Positions 29,595 to 38,171 of a stretch of 61,994 nucleotides of DNA are shown in pieces. The position numbers were made by a program, and so were the translations under genes. Source of the stretch: Fervidobacterium sp. Lineage in GTDB: Bacteria > Thermotogota > Thermotogae > Thermotogales > Fervidobacteriaceae. Under the pieces are notes generated by a model. It was given only the letters and a program-made list of their open reading frames with translations, made no database searches and was not told the DNA's origin. The stretch spans positions 1 to 61,994 of the forward strand of contig JANZZV010000011.1 of assembly GCA_026419195.1 (NCBI GenBank), given 5' to 3'. Every line of letters begins with the position of its first letter. The first letter of the stretch is position 1.

Positions 29595-29670
29595 GGGCTC
29601 GTAGCTCAGTTGGTAGAGCATCCGGCTCATAACCGGACGGTCGGGGGTTCGATCCCTCCCGAGCCCACCA
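29595..29670 (+). tRNA. tRNA-Met (CAT), elongator type
   Basis: A 76-nt cloverleaf with acceptor GGGCTCG/CGAGCCC, encoded ACCA, anticodon CAT at 29628-29630 and T-loop TTCGATC. The fully paired first acceptor base pair excludes a typical initiator tRNA. A CAT-anticodon tRNA-Ile that is lysidine-modified is a less likely alternative. Confidence 0.92.
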
Positions 29671-29689
29671 AAAATTTTTATAAGAGACT

Positions 29690-29719
29690 AAACGGGCTTG
29701 TTTGCCCGTGTTTGTTTTA
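29690..29719 (+). terminator. Terminator of the tRNA-Cys/tRNA-Met unit
   Basis: The stem ACGGGC/GCCCGT (29692-29697 and 29704-29709) with loop TTGTTT is followed by GTTTGTTTT. It separates the tRNA genes from the rpsF leader. Confidence 0.8.
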
Positions 29720-29748
29720 TAGTTTATATGAAATTTAGAGTATTATAA

Positions 29749-29797
29749 ATCCCGCTCTGCTTTGGAAGGCATGAGCAGGGCCGCATAGACCGAGGGA
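29749..29797 (+). promoter_or_regulatory. Candidate S6:S18 ribosomal-protein leader motif
   Basis: Just upstream of rpsF, a hairpin GCTCTGC/GCAGGGC (with one G-U pair) is enclosed by TCCC/GGGA pairing. The large asymmetric internal loop on the 3' side contains CCGCATAGACCGA. An internal loop with a conserved CCG facing a closed hairpin is the hallmark of the S6:S18 binding leader reported for many bacterial rpsF operons. The second strand runs into the ribosome binding site GGGAGGAGG, so binding could block translation. The structure was predicted by eye. Confidence 0.6.
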
Positions 29798-29808
29798 GGA
29801 GGTGCTTT

Positions 29809-30195
29809 ATGAGGATTTACGAAACGATGTTCATCATCAAACCTGATATACCAGAAGAAGAGAGAAACAAGCTTGTGGAGAACGTGAAGAAGTTTTTGGA
29901 AGAAAGAGTAAAGGCTCAAGTGGATAACGTTGACAGATGGGGTATGAGGAAGCTTGCTTATAAGATAGGAAGATATTTTGACGGCGATTACACTGTGGTT
30001 TACTTCCGATGCAATGGACAAGGTTTGGATCAACTTGAAAATTACTTCAAGGTACATCCAGAATTCATAAGATGGCAGACTTTTAGAAGAGAAGATCTCG
30101 AAAAGAAAGAAAGGAGAGCAGCAAGAGCTAAGAAAGAAGAAGCTGTTCAACAAGTTGTTCAAGAGGAAGGTAAATCAGAAGAGAAGGTGGAGTAA
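29809..30195 (+). CDS. rpsF: Ribosomal protein S6
   Basis: The protein has 128 residues. S6 core: MRIYETMFIIKPDIPEEER, WGMRKLAYKI and YTVVYFRCNGQGLDQLENYFKVHPEFIRWQ, followed by a lysine/glutamate-rich tail. S6 binds S18 in the platform of the 30S subunit. The ATG has GGGAGGAGG upstream. It is the first gene of the rpsF-ssb-rpsR operon and probably regulated by the leader described above. Confidence 0.97.
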   Translation: MRIYETMFIIKPDIPEEERNKLVENVKKFLEERVKAQVDNVDRWGMRKLAYKIGRYFDGDYTVVYFRCNGQGLDQLENYFKVHPEFIRWQTFRREDLEKKERRAARAKKEEAVQQVVQEEGKSEEKVE

Positions 30196-30197
30196 TA

Positions 30198-30608
30198 ATG
30201 TCTTATAACAAGGTAGTGTTGGTTGGTAGGCTTACACGAGATCCCGAAACAAGACAAACCTTAGATGGGAATTTGATTGCAACTTTTACATTGGCTGTTA
30301 ACAGATCAAATAATGGAGAAGCTGATTTTATACGTATAGTTGCATTTAGGAAACTTGCTGAGTTAGTTCATAATTACCTTCAGAAAGGTAGAATGGTTCT
30401 TGTAGAAGGTAAGTTAAGGATAAATAAATGGAAAACTAACGATGGACAGACAAGATCAACACCAGAAATTTGGGCTGATAATATAGTCTTCGTCGAATCA
30501 AAAAGGACTGACAAAGACGTACCGGAAGAGATACCATACGAGGATGTCTTCGGCACAGATGAAGAGTTAATCGAAGATATACCAGATGACGACGAACCAC
30601 CATTTTGA
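30198..30608 (+). CDS. ssb: Single-stranded DNA-binding protein
   Basis: The protein has 136 residues. It has an OB fold with the N-terminal SYNKVVLVGRLTRDPETRQT, then TFTLAVNRSNNG and KGRMVLVEGKLRINKW. The acidic C-terminal tail ends in DDDEPPF, the partner-binding tip. It coats single-stranded DNA in replication and repair. It lies 2 nt after rpsF in the classical S6-SSB-S18 order. Confidence 0.97.
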   Translation: MSYNKVVLVGRLTRDPETRQTLDGNLIATFTLAVNRSNNGEADFIRIVAFRKLAELVHNYLQKGRMVLVEGKLRINKWKTNDGQTRSTPEIWADNIVFVESKRTDKDVPEEIPYEDVFGTDEELIEDIPDDDEPPF

Positions 30609-30645
30609 TTTACCTAAACTTAACGCTTAAAGGAGGGATTAAAAA

Positions 30646-30876
30646 ATGCCCAAAGTAAGGCAAAGGAGAAGAAAGGTTAAAGCATGCAAAATGTGTGAAA
30701 TGAAAGTTGAATATGTTGATTATAAAGATACAAGAATTCTCAGAGATTTTCTCAACGAAAAGGGTAAGATATTACCAAGAAGATTGACAGGGAACTGTGC
30801 AAAACATCAAAGAATGGTCAAAGATGCTATAAAGAGAGCTAGACAAATGGCACTTTTACCATACATAAGATACTAA
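30646..30876 (+). CDS. rpsR: Ribosomal protein S18, zinc-ligand form
   Basis: The protein has 76 residues with a basic N-terminus, [16 protein letters not shown] and [13 protein letters not shown]14-x2-C17 and C51-x2-H54 form a probable zinc site, i.e. the C+ form of S18. The start is an ATG after AAAGGAGGGATT. It is followed by a strong terminator. Confidence 0.97.
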   Translation: MPKVRQRRRKVKACKMCEMKVEYVDYKDTRILRDFLNEKGKILPRRLTGNCAKHQRMVKDAIKRARQMALLPYIRY

Positions 30877-30880
30877 TTCA

Positions 30881-30914
30881 AACAAATCGCCCTATACTGG
30901 GCGATTTGTTTTTT
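30881..30914 (+). terminator. Terminator after rpsR
   Basis: The stem ACAAATCGCCC/GGGCGATTTGT with loop TATACT is followed by a T-run. It ends the rpsF operon. Confidence 0.93.
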
Positions 30915-30942
30915 AAGAACTTTTGAAATGGAAGTGACAAAC

Positions 30943-31839
30943 ATGTTGAATGAAATTGTGAAATATTTAGTTTTAACACTTTTGACAATTTTAATATCAG
31001 TTTTAATGTTTACTGCCGAGATAAAGCAAGATTGGATCTTGTTCACTAATGGTAGCAAGATAGAGTTATTAGTAAATGTTGATTCTAAAGTAGTCATAAT
31101 TGATTATTCTGCTGATGGTACTGAAAAAGGTGAGTTCAGCAAAGAGCAAATAGATACTCTCAGAAATTCTGGAAAAAAGGTATTTGCTTATCTTAATGTT
31201 GGTATAGCTGAAGATTGGCGTTTTTACTGGAAAAATCTTGACAAATCACTTATATTGATGCCTCTTGAAGGATGGAAAGGTGAATTCTATGTAAAATACT
31301 GGGAACAGAAATGGTTTGAAATCGTTAGCGAATACATCAAAAGAATTAGCTATGCAAATTTTGATGGTGTAATGTTTGATTGGGTTAATGTGTATGAGCA
31401 TAGCAGTTTGCAAAAGTCTTCAAAAAAATCCCAGCACGATTTGGAAAAATCTATGGTAGAACTTTTGAAAAAATTAATAAATAATTATCCTAATCTCGAA
31501 ATTGCCTTGGTGAATGGTGAAAAATTGCTGAAGAATTATCCAGAACTTACTCAAAGAGTCAAATATGTAGTAGTTGAGAGTCTATTTTTCAAAAAAGGAA
31601 AATTAAACGTAGATTCATCAGAATTTTTGTCTCGAATTAACCTAATATCAAGTATACAAAAACTTGGGGTAATTGTTCTTTCGGTAGAATACATTGATAA
31701 CGGTAATCCACTGGACAGGAACAACGTAGAAAGAGTTAAGCAATACATAAGTCTTGCAAAAAAATACAACTTCTTTTATTATGTGGCACGAGATGATTTA
31801 AAACTCGACAGTGTAAATATTCCTCGGATATCAAATTAA
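30943..31839 (+). CDS. TM1410-type GH114 TIM-barrel protein, exported
   Basis: The protein has 298 residues from the ATG at 30943; GGAAGTGA lies 5 nt upstream, within a longer open frame starting at 30928. It has an N-terminal membrane/signal helix (YLVLTLLTILISVLMFTAE). The barrel carries KVFAYLNVGIAEDWRFYW, then FDGVMFDWVNVYEHSS, where an Asp serves as the likely acidic residue. This is the MJ1477/TM1410 family, related to endo-alpha-1,4-polygalactosaminidases. A sugar-hydrolase role in the envelope is inferred; the substrate is unknown. Confidence 0.8.
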   Translation: MLNEIVKYLVLTLLTILISVLMFTAEIKQDWILFTNGSKIELLVNVDSKVVIIDYSADGTEKGEFSKEQIDTLRNSGKKVFAYLNVGIAEDWRFYWKNLDKSLILMPLEGWKGEFYVKYWEQKWFEIVSEYIKRISYANFDGVMFDWVNVYEHSSLQKSSKKSQHDLEKSMVELLKKLINNYPNLEIALVNGEKLLKNYPELTQRVKYVVVESLFFKKGKLNVDSSEFLSRINLISSIQKLGVIVLSVEYIDNGNPLDRNNVERVKQYISLAKKYNFFYYVARDDLKLDSVNIPRISN

Positions 31840-31861
31840 ACTCTGGTTGTGTTGAGTTATC

Positions 31862-32770
31862 TTAGCCGTCAATATCGTCACGCATTCCTACTTCATTTAG
31901 TATTATAAAATCTTTGTTTCTCCAGTCTTTTTTCACTTTTACAAAAAGGTCCAAATAAACCTTTGATTCTATAAAATACTCAATATCCTTCCTTGCACTC
32001 TCTCCTATCTTTTTTATCATTTGTCCTTTTTGACCTATAATTATTCCCTTTTGACTCTCTCTTTCTACGTATATGTTTGCCCTAATGTATGTTACACCTT
32101 TCTCTCTCTCTTTTACTTCCTCTACTATAACAGCAACTGAGTGGGGAATTTCTTCGTACGTGAATTGAAATACCTTTTCTCGGATCAATTCTGCGACAAT
32201 AAATGAGAGAGGTCTATCCACAATAACATCATCCGGGTAAAATTGAGGACCTTCAGGAAGATTTTCCTTTATCTTACCTAGCAATTCATCGAGTCCTTCC
32301 CCAGTTACCGCTGAAGTATCAACAGTACAAATAAGATTATTGACTTTTTCTTGGAGTAAATTTTTAATACGATCTATTTTCTCTCTTTTAACAAGGTCTA
32401 TCTTGTTTATCACACCTATCACTGGTGTTTGTACTCTATTTATATGCTGAGTAATGTATTCTTCGGAATTTTCGAATCCTTCCTTAGCATCTATTATGAA
32501 AAGCAAGATATCCACATTCTTCAAAGCTTCAATAGCTGCTCTTACCATGTATTCTCCTAGCCTGTGAAGTGGTTTGTGGATACCTGGTGTATCAACAAAA
32601 ATTATTTGACTTTCGCCATCGTTGTATACCACATTTATCCTGTTTCTAGTTGTTTGAGGTTTTTCTGAAACAATAACAACTTTTCTCTTCATTATCGAAT
32701 TTATTATTGAAGATTTACCAACATTTGGCTTTCCTACAAAACAAACAAATCCAGATTTTTTTGATTCCAT
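31862..32770 (-). CDS. era: GTPase Era
   Basis: The protein has 302 residues from the ATG at 32770 (AAGGTGA upstream); the GTG at 32782 lacks spacing for a ribosome binding site. It has G1 [10 protein letters not shown]3 DTPG, G4 NKID and a G5-like TSAVTGEG, and a C-terminal KH domain ([22 protein letters not shown]). Era assists 16S rRNA maturation and 30S assembly. It is the last gene of a long operon, convergent with the GH114 gene. Confidence 0.96.
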   Translation of the reverse strand: MESKKSGFVCFVGKPNVGKSSIINSIMKRKVVIVSEKPQTTRNRINVVYNDGESQIIFVDTPGIHKPLHRLGEYMVRAAIEALKNVDILLFIIDAKEGFENSEEYITQHINRVQTPVIGVINKIDLVKREKIDRIKNLLQEKVNNLICTVDTSAVTGEGLDELLGKIKENLPEGPQFYPDDVIVDRPLSFIVAELIREKVFQFTYEEIPHSVAVIVEEVKEREKGVTYIRANIYVERESQKGIIIGQKGQMIKKIGESARKDIEYFIESKVYLDLFVKVKKDWRNKDFIILNEVGMRDDIDG

Positions 32771-32771
32771 A

Positions 32772-33788
32772 TCAATCTTCACCTTCTTCTAATGGTGTTG
32801 AGACCTCTGCAGCTTCAATGTGCTTATCTAAGTTTTTGAGTTTTTGAATAAAGTCCAGCAGAAGTATTTTCAGTTCATTTCCCAATTTTACTTGTCTGTC
32901 AATATAATACAAAATTTCCAAAATGGATTTAATTTTCTTTGGAGTATACATTTCCATATGGTTTACAGGCATATATTTTGAATCTTTGAATTTGAATCCG
33001 ACAAATCTGGCTACTTTTGGTATAGGGACTGAAGTTTTTTTGGAGATTTCCACAATTTCTGGCCATGAATAAAATGGTTTTCCACTGCAAAGAACAACAA
33101 TTTGCATTAGATCAATAAAATGCTTACTTAACGAATAGACTACAATAACAGGTTCATATTGCTTGACCACCTCGTCGATTAATCCATAGGCTTTTACTAA
33201 CTGCATTTCACTTAAAGCAAATAAGAATTCATCAAGTTTACTTACAGTTCTTTTGTAAACTATCTCCCCTATGTCTTCTAAAGAAATTCTATCAGAATAC
33301 ACTCTTAACTTCTCGAGTTCCGTCAAGAGTGCCATTTCGTCCGTTCCTATTAGTCTGAAAAGTTCTATTGCCATCTGGTTTGATAATTCAACACCAAGCC
33401 ATTTTGAGTTTTCAACTATGAACTCTATCCACTTTTCTTCTTCCCACTCCTTAGGTTTCTCAAAGCTTAGTATTGATACATGCTTAGAATCTTTTACATC
33501 CTTACCTACCTTCTCTGTTCGTACAAAAACGATGAGCTCCTCTTTAGAAAAATCTATTTTAGAAAACTCTTCTCTCTCCGACTTTGACCATTGATCGAAA
33601 TCTACAAGATCGTATATCTTCCTATTTGAAAATAACCCTCCACTCATAGAGGCGTTGATCAATTCTTGGATTTTCCCATTTTCATCCGAAAATATCTTTC
33701 TGTATTCACAATTTTTTTCTTTTTTGAGAAATTCACGTATGTAAAGCTCTTTTCTCAATTCAGAATCACCAGTAAGGTAAACTAACAT
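32772..33788 (-). CDS. holA: DNA polymerase III delta subunit
   Basis: The protein has 338 residues. It begins [21 protein letters not shown] and shows [14 protein letters not shown] and [23 protein letters not shown], matching the HolA fold of the clamp-loader wrench. It is a diverged family, so the call rests on a few blocks. It opens the sliding clamp during loading. The ATG has AGGGGT upstream and the frame overlaps the preceding small ORF by 23 nt. Confidence 0.85.
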   Translation of the reverse strand: MLVYLTGDSELRKELYIREFLKKEKNCEYRKIFSDENGKIQELINASMSGGLFSNRKIYDLVDFDQWSKSEREEFSKIDFSKEELIVFVRTEKVGKDVKDSKHVSILSFEKPKEWEEEKWIEFIVENSKWLGVELSNQMAIELFRLIGTDEMALLTELEKLRVYSDRISLEDIGEIVYKRTVSKLDEFLFALSEMQLVKAYGLIDEVVKQYEPVIVVYSLSKHFIDLMQIVVLCSGKPFYSWPEIVEISKKTSVPIPKVARFVGFKFKDSKYMPVNHMEMYTPKKIKSILEILYYIDRQVKLGNELKILLLDFIQKLKNLDKHIEAAEVSTPLEEGED

Positions 33789-34074
33789 TTTTAGTACCCC
33801 TTTTCGTTTTCACAATTTGAAAGTTAACCTTAAAGTTTCTTAAAAGCAATTTGTACATCATTATCATATGAAACATTAATCTTGTTATTTCTTTCTTTGT
33901 AGACGTGAACTGTCTGTTGGATTTTTTCTTTCCGTGAACCAAACATACAGCTACCTTTTGTCTCTCTTGTTTGCCCGGTAAGTATTTTTCTTGCTGGTAT
34001 TCTGAAAGTTTTCCAGATCTTATTTTTAACTTGAGTTTCGATGTTCCAATTAAAAGGAGTATATTGATCCTCAT
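33766..34074 (-). CDS. Small basic protein of unknown function
   Basis: The protein has 102 residues and is strongly basic (about a quarter Lys and Arg), with no membrane segment apart from a short hydrophobic N-terminus (INILLLIG). The ATG overlaps the ABC ATPase stop by 4 nt, and the gene overlaps holA by 23 nt, as expected for a real gene in this packed operon. No motif is recognised. It could also be a frame left over from a lost gene. Confidence 0.5.
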   Translation of the reverse strand: MRINILLLIGTSKLKLKIRSGKLSEYQQEKYLPGKQERQKVAVCLVHGKKKSNRQFTSTKKEITRLMFHMIMMYKLLLRNFKVNFQIVKTKRGTKNVSLPYW

Positions 34075-34778
34075 TTTTCGATTATCTCGGCTATCTTTCC
34101 ACTTTCCATTTTCACGATTCGGTCGGCAATTTGTGCAACGGATGGGTCGTGTGTTACGATAACAAATGTCGTTCTTAATTCTTTATTGAGTTGAATGATG
34201 AGATTTTTTATTTGTTCACCATTTTTCGAATCAAGAGCTCCAGTGGGCTCGTCTGCCCAAATTATTTTTGGTTTTGTCGATAAAGCACGTGCTATAGATA
34301 CTCTCTGCTGTTCTCCACCAGAAAGCTGGGGTGGATACGCATCTTTTCTATGTAAAATGTTCATTTTCTCAAGTAATTCAAGTGCTCTTCTTCTTGCCTC
34401 AGAGATCGGGTACTTGTTGAGCAACATTGGAAGTTCAACATTTTCTATGGCTGTTAAAACTGGAACAAGGTTGAAAAACTGGAATATGAATCCCATATTT
34501 CTCGCCCTAAATCTTGTCTTTTCTTCTTCACTCAAACTTGTAATTTCCACACCATCGATTACAACACGACCGGTTGTTGGTAAGTCTAAGCCAGCTAACA
34601 GGTTAAGCAATGTAGTCTTACCCGATCCAGAAGGACCTAATATTGCAATTATTTCCCCTTTGTAGATGGTTAAGTTTACATTATCCAATGCTACGACTTT
34701 TGAATTTCCACTTCCATAGACTTTTGATAAACTTTCGGCTGATACGATAATATCTTTTGAGTTAGACACAGAATTCAC
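34071..34778 (-). CDS. ABC transporter ATPase, MacB/LolD type, without adjacent permease
   Basis: The protein has 235 residues with Walker [13 protein letters not shown], signature [15 protein letters not shown], Walker [14 protein letters not shown] and the H-loop VIVTHD. The MacB/LolD/FtsE-like type usually works with an FtsX-fold permease for lipoproteins or peptides. No permease gene is next to it; the next frame encodes a small basic protein. The partner must be elsewhere, or the ATPase has another role. The ATG overlaps coaD by 4 nt. Confidence 0.9.
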   Translation of the reverse strand: MNSVSNSKDIIVSAESLSKVYGSGNSKVVALDNVNLTIYKGEIIAILGPSGSGKTTLLNLLAGLDLPTTGRVVIDGVEITSLSEEEKTRFRARNMGFIFQFFNLVPVLTAIENVELPMLLNKYPISEARRRALELLEKMNILHRKDAYPPQLSGGEQQRVSIARALSTKPKIIWADEPTGALDSKNGEQIKNLIIQLNKELRTTFVIVTHDPSVAQIADRIVKMESGKIAEIIEK

Positions 34779-35254
34779 CTCTTATACTTTTCCAGAAGTT
34801 TCTTTTCCACATTCTCCGGTACCCATTGGGAAATTTTACCACCAAAAGAAGCAACTTCTTTTACAAGACTAGACGAAAGAAAAGAAAAGCTCTTGTCTGT
34901 CATAAGAAATACAGTTTCTACACCGTTACAGATCTCTTTATTTGCGAGTGCCATTTGGAGCTCATACTCAAAGTCTGTTACTGCTCTTAATCCACGAATT
35001 ACAACGTCAATCTTATTCTTAATTGTGTATTCTACAAGTAATCCGGAGAAACTTTCAACCCTTATATTTGGTATATCTTTGAGACATTCTTTTACCATTT
35101 CAATTCTTTCATCAACAGTAAATGTGTAAGTCTTTCTTTTATTTTCCATAACAACAACGTACAGTTCATCAAATAGTTTCGAAGCTCTTTTTGCAATATC
35201 TATGTGACCATAAGTTATTGGATCAAAAGATCCAGGATAAGCAGCTTTTATCAT
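34775..35254 (-). CDS. coaD: Phosphopantetheine adenylyltransferase
   Basis: The protein has 159 residues from the ATG at 35254, which has GGAGGAAT upstream. It has the nucleotidyltransferase motif [21 protein letters not shown] and later [20 protein letters not shown] and [13 protein letters not shown]. It catalyses the fourth step of coenzyme A synthesis. The gene is in a mixed operon between dnaB and an ABC ATPase gene. Confidence 0.96.
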   Translation of the reverse strand: MIKAAYPGSFDPITYGHIDIAKRASKLFDELYVVVMENKRKTYTFTVDERIEMVKECLKDIPNIRVESFSGLLVEYTIKNKIDVVIRGLRAVTDFEYELQMALANKEICNGVETVFLMTDKSFSFLSSSLVKEVASFGGKISQWVPENVEKKLLEKYKR

Positions 35255-35295
35255 TTTAGATTCCTCCAATTAAAAGTTTGGCTTGCTGTTTTACC

Positions 35296-36636
35296 TCATT
35301 CCTCTTTATGAAATACATCTGCCTCAAAGAAATTAGTAAATGAAGGATTAAACATCAGAGTAACAGTACCAATAGGTCCATTTCGCTGCTTGCCTATTAT
35401 TATTTCAGTTTCATGAGGAAGGTCTATATGCTGTTTTTTGTAATACTCGTCTCTGTAAAGAAATATGACAACGTCTGCATCTTGTTCTATAGCTCCAGAC
35501 TCTCTAAGATCACTAAGTCTTGGTCTCTTATCTTCCCTTTGTTCAACAGCCCTTGATAGCTGTGAGAGTGCTATTATTGAAATATCAAGTTCCCTTGCTA
35601 AAAGTTTTAGGGAACGGGAGATTTCAGAAATCTCTTGTTGTCTACTATCTCTTCTGTCACCTAAATTCATTAGTTGAAGATAATCTATAAATATAGCATC
35701 CACGTTGTATTCCTTCTTCATTCTTCTTGCCTTTGCTCTTAAAACTCTTGGTTCAAGATTGGATTCATCGTCTACTACAATATTTGCCTTCATCAATTTT
35801 GACGCGCCTTGCACGAGCCTTTTCCACTCGTCGTCACTCAGCCAACCTCTTCTCACTTTTTGAAGATCTACAAGCGATTCCATACACAACAACCTTTGAA
35901 TAAGCTGTTCTCTGCTCATTTCAAGGCTGAAGATTCCAACAGATGCTTCGCCAATTGTTGACATATTCTTTGCTATGTTTAATGCAAACGCTGTTTTTCC
36001 AACACTTGGTCTTGCAGCTATTATTATAAGATCAGACTTATGAAATCCGGATGTCATCTCGTCAAGCCTTTTAAATCCAGTTGGTATACCTGTAACCAGT
36101 CCACTTAATCCCTTAAGGTGTTTGGAACGTAAATCCTCCAAGTGCTCAAATACTTCTGTCAATGCACTTTTTACATCTACATAGGTTTTAGTAGCCTTAG
36201 ATTCTGCTATTCTGAAAATTAATCTTTCTGCTTCATCAAGTATCTCATCCACATCACTATCGGAATAAGCATTTTGAACAATTTGACTGCCAGCAGCAAT
36301 TAGTTCCCTTAATATCGATTTATCGCGCACAATCTGAGCATAGACTTCCGCGTGTGCTGATGTCGGAACGTTATCGGCAAGTTGAGCAACGTACAATTCT
36401 CCTCCTACCTTTTCTAACAAACCCTGATCCTTTAACCTGTCACAGACCGAGATAATATCAATAGGTAATCCTTCATCATGTAGTTGTTCTATAACTGAGA
36501 AAATATATCTATGACGCTGATCATAAAAATCCGCTGAACTAACTATGGAAACTATATTATCTAATCTTTCCGGTTCTATAAATATACTACCTATTAATGC
36601 CTGTTCAGCCTCTATATTTGCTGGAATGTTCTTCAC
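35296..36636 (-). CDS. dnaB: Replicative DNA helicase DnaB
   Basis: The protein has 446 residues, no intein. The N-terminal domain (NIEAEQALIGSIFIEPE) is followed by a RecA-like ATPase with Walker A AARPSVGKTAFALN, FSLEMSREQLIQRLLC, the AIFIDYLQLM Walker B, and the arginine-finger region QRNGPIGTV. It unwinds DNA at the replication fork. It starts with GTG after CAGGAGGGTG. Neighbours are lnt upstream and coaD downstream. Confidence 0.97.
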   Translation of the reverse strand: MKNIPANIEAEQALIGSIFIEPERLDNIVSIVSSADFYDQRHRYIFSVIEQLHDEGLPIDIISVCDRLKDQGLLEKVGGELYVAQLADNVPTSAHAEVYAQIVRDKSILRELIAAGSQIVQNAYSDSDVDEILDEAERLIFRIAESKATKTYVDVKSALTEVFEHLEDLRSKHLKGLSGLVTGIPTGFKRLDEMTSGFHKSDLIIIAARPSVGKTAFALNIAKNMSTIGEASVGIFSLEMSREQLIQRLLCMESLVDLQKVRRGWLSDDEWKRLVQGASKLMKANIVVDDESNLEPRVLRAKARRMKKEYNVDAIFIDYLQLMNLGDRRDSRQQEISEISRSLKLLARELDISIIALSQLSRAVEQREDKRPRLSDLRESGAIEQDADVVIFLYRDEYYKKQHIDLPHETEIIIGKQRNGPIGTVTLMFNPSFTNFFEADVFHKEE

Positions 36637-36660
36637 ATATCACCCTCCTGAACACTATAA

Positions 36661-38133
36661 TCAGTCAAACATGTAATTTTTTCTTTTAGCTGTTAACCCA
36701 GCGGTTATAACCATTAACAACGAAACAAGAAAAATGTAATCCCCATGTTTGTTGTAAAATGTTATTTTATTAATCGGATCAACATATAAAATCTTCCAGT
36801 TTGTTTTCTCAGGTAGTAATTGAAAATTGCCGAACGGATCGGAAATTCCACTTATCCCCGTGTTCGAAACTTGTACAAAATATCGATTGTTCTCAACTGC
36901 CCTGAATATCATTTGCACAAAGTGCTGCATCAAAGCTATCTGTGAGTTATACCATCCATCATTAGTTGATACTACGATAAATTCAGACTGAGTTGCTAAT
37001 TTTCTTACAACGGAAGGAAAGAAAGATTCAAAACAAATTATCATACCAACGTTTCCGTATTTCTCTATATTGATACTTTTTTGAGTACCTGCAGTAAAGT
37101 AATATATTCCTTTAAGAAAGTCAAACTTGCCGAATACAGATTTGTAAGGTAACATTTCAACAAATGGAAAGAGCTTAACTTTGTCATATCTACCAATGTA
37201 TTTCCCTTTCGAATAGATATGCAGACTATTAAACACATCTTTTTCTTCCACTGTAGGATATCCAATAACTATGGTTTTATCCCCAAATGTGTTCAGTAAT
37301 CTTTTCTCAATATCAGAATTTCTGATATCCTCTCCGGGGAAAACAGCTTCTGGAAATATTATCAAATAATCCGGCACTTCAGAAAACTTTTGCTCGAGAT
37401 ATCGCAGTATCTTTTCTGATGGATAGTTGTATTTCACATTTTGTGGCACATTTGTCTGAGCTAAAACAACAGGTTTACTTCCAATACTTTTAGGTAATTG
37501 TGATTCAACAACTCCGTTTATCAAAATGATTCCAGCAAATATAGACAGCACATATGGCATATTCCACTTGTTCTTTTTTAATATCCTGTAAAATTCATAA
37601 TTTACCACTGTAATTAAAAAAACTAAACCAAGTGTTCCTGTAAATGGTAGAATCTGTAGTAAACCCTTAAAATTGTATAAAGCATCGCTTAACCTACCAC
37701 CTGTAAATCCTATATCGCCAATTCCCCTCAAGAAATCTGAAATAACGTACAGGGAAGCTACAAAAATTGGTTCAAGTACTCTAAATCTAATTTTTTGACT
37801 CCAAAGTCCGTAAAAGATTCCAAAAATTATAAAAGGTATTGCCTCTATGATACAAAAAAGTATGTAAATAAAGATTCCCGTCAAAGGAGAAAACCTTCCA
37901 AATAATTCTGGTAATCCTTTTGTTAAAATTGGGATCAAGTAGTTAAAGTTGAGAAAAGAAAATAGGAAAAAGTAAAGGAAACATATCAATCCACCTACTA
38001 TCGGACCTTTCTTGTCAAGAGCAAAAAATAACGGAATCAGAGCAAAAAAAACAAAACCTCCGTAAATGTAACCAGGCATTGCTGCTGTGAGTAAAAGAGA
38101 AGAAAGTAAAACATTAAGTATAGTATCCAACAT
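36661..38133 (-). CDS. lnt: Apolipoprotein N-acyltransferase
   Basis: The protein has 490 residues from the ATG at 38133 with AAGGGGGAT upstream. Several N-terminal membrane helices precede a nitrilase-fold domain with the Glu in IIFPEAVFPGE, the Lys in GRYDKVKLFPFVE and the Cys in MIICFESFFP, plus a final C-terminal helix. It adds the third acyl chain to lipoproteins, consistent with a diderm envelope. Confidence 0.9.
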   Translation of the reverse strand: MLDTILNVLLSSLLLTAAMPGYIYGGFVFFALIPLFFALDKKGPIVGGLICFLYFFLFSFLNFNYLIPILTKGLPELFGRFSPLTGIFIYILFCIIEAIPFIIFGIFYGLWSQKIRFRVLEPIFVASLYVISDFLRGIGDIGFTGGRLSDALYNFKGLLQILPFTGTLGLVFLITVVNYEFYRILKKNKWNMPYVLSIFAGIILINGVVESQLPKSIGSKPVVLAQTNVPQNVKYNYPSEKILRYLEQKFSEVPDYLIIFPEAVFPGEDIRNSDIEKRLLNTFGDKTIVIGYPTVEEKDVFNSLHIYSKGKYIGRYDKVKLFPFVEMLPYKSVFGKFDFLKGIYYFTAGTQKSINIEKYGNVGMIICFESFFPSVVRKLATQSEFIVVSTNDGWYNSQIALMQHFVQMIFRAVENNRYFVQVSNTGISGISDPFGNFQLLPEKTNWKILYVDPINKITFYNKHGDYIFLVSLLMVITAGLTAKRKNYMFD

Positions 38134-38171
38134 GTAAATCCCCCTTATTCTTTCATTCAATCTTTCAAACT

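Noticed and set aside
29397-29630. Minus-strand open frame of 77 codons
   Set aside because: It overlaps the tRNA-Cys and tRNA-Met genes antisense; its protein is a translation of structured tRNA sequence.
29595-29670. Initiator tRNA-Met
   Set aside because: The first acceptor base pair is G-C and fully paired, unlike bacterial initiator tRNA.
29743-30162. Minus-strand open frame of 139 codons
   Set aside because: It is antisense to rpsF and its leader, and has no ribosome binding site or recognisable domain.
35296-36636. Intein in dnaB
   Set aside because: The protein has normal length and continuous motifs.
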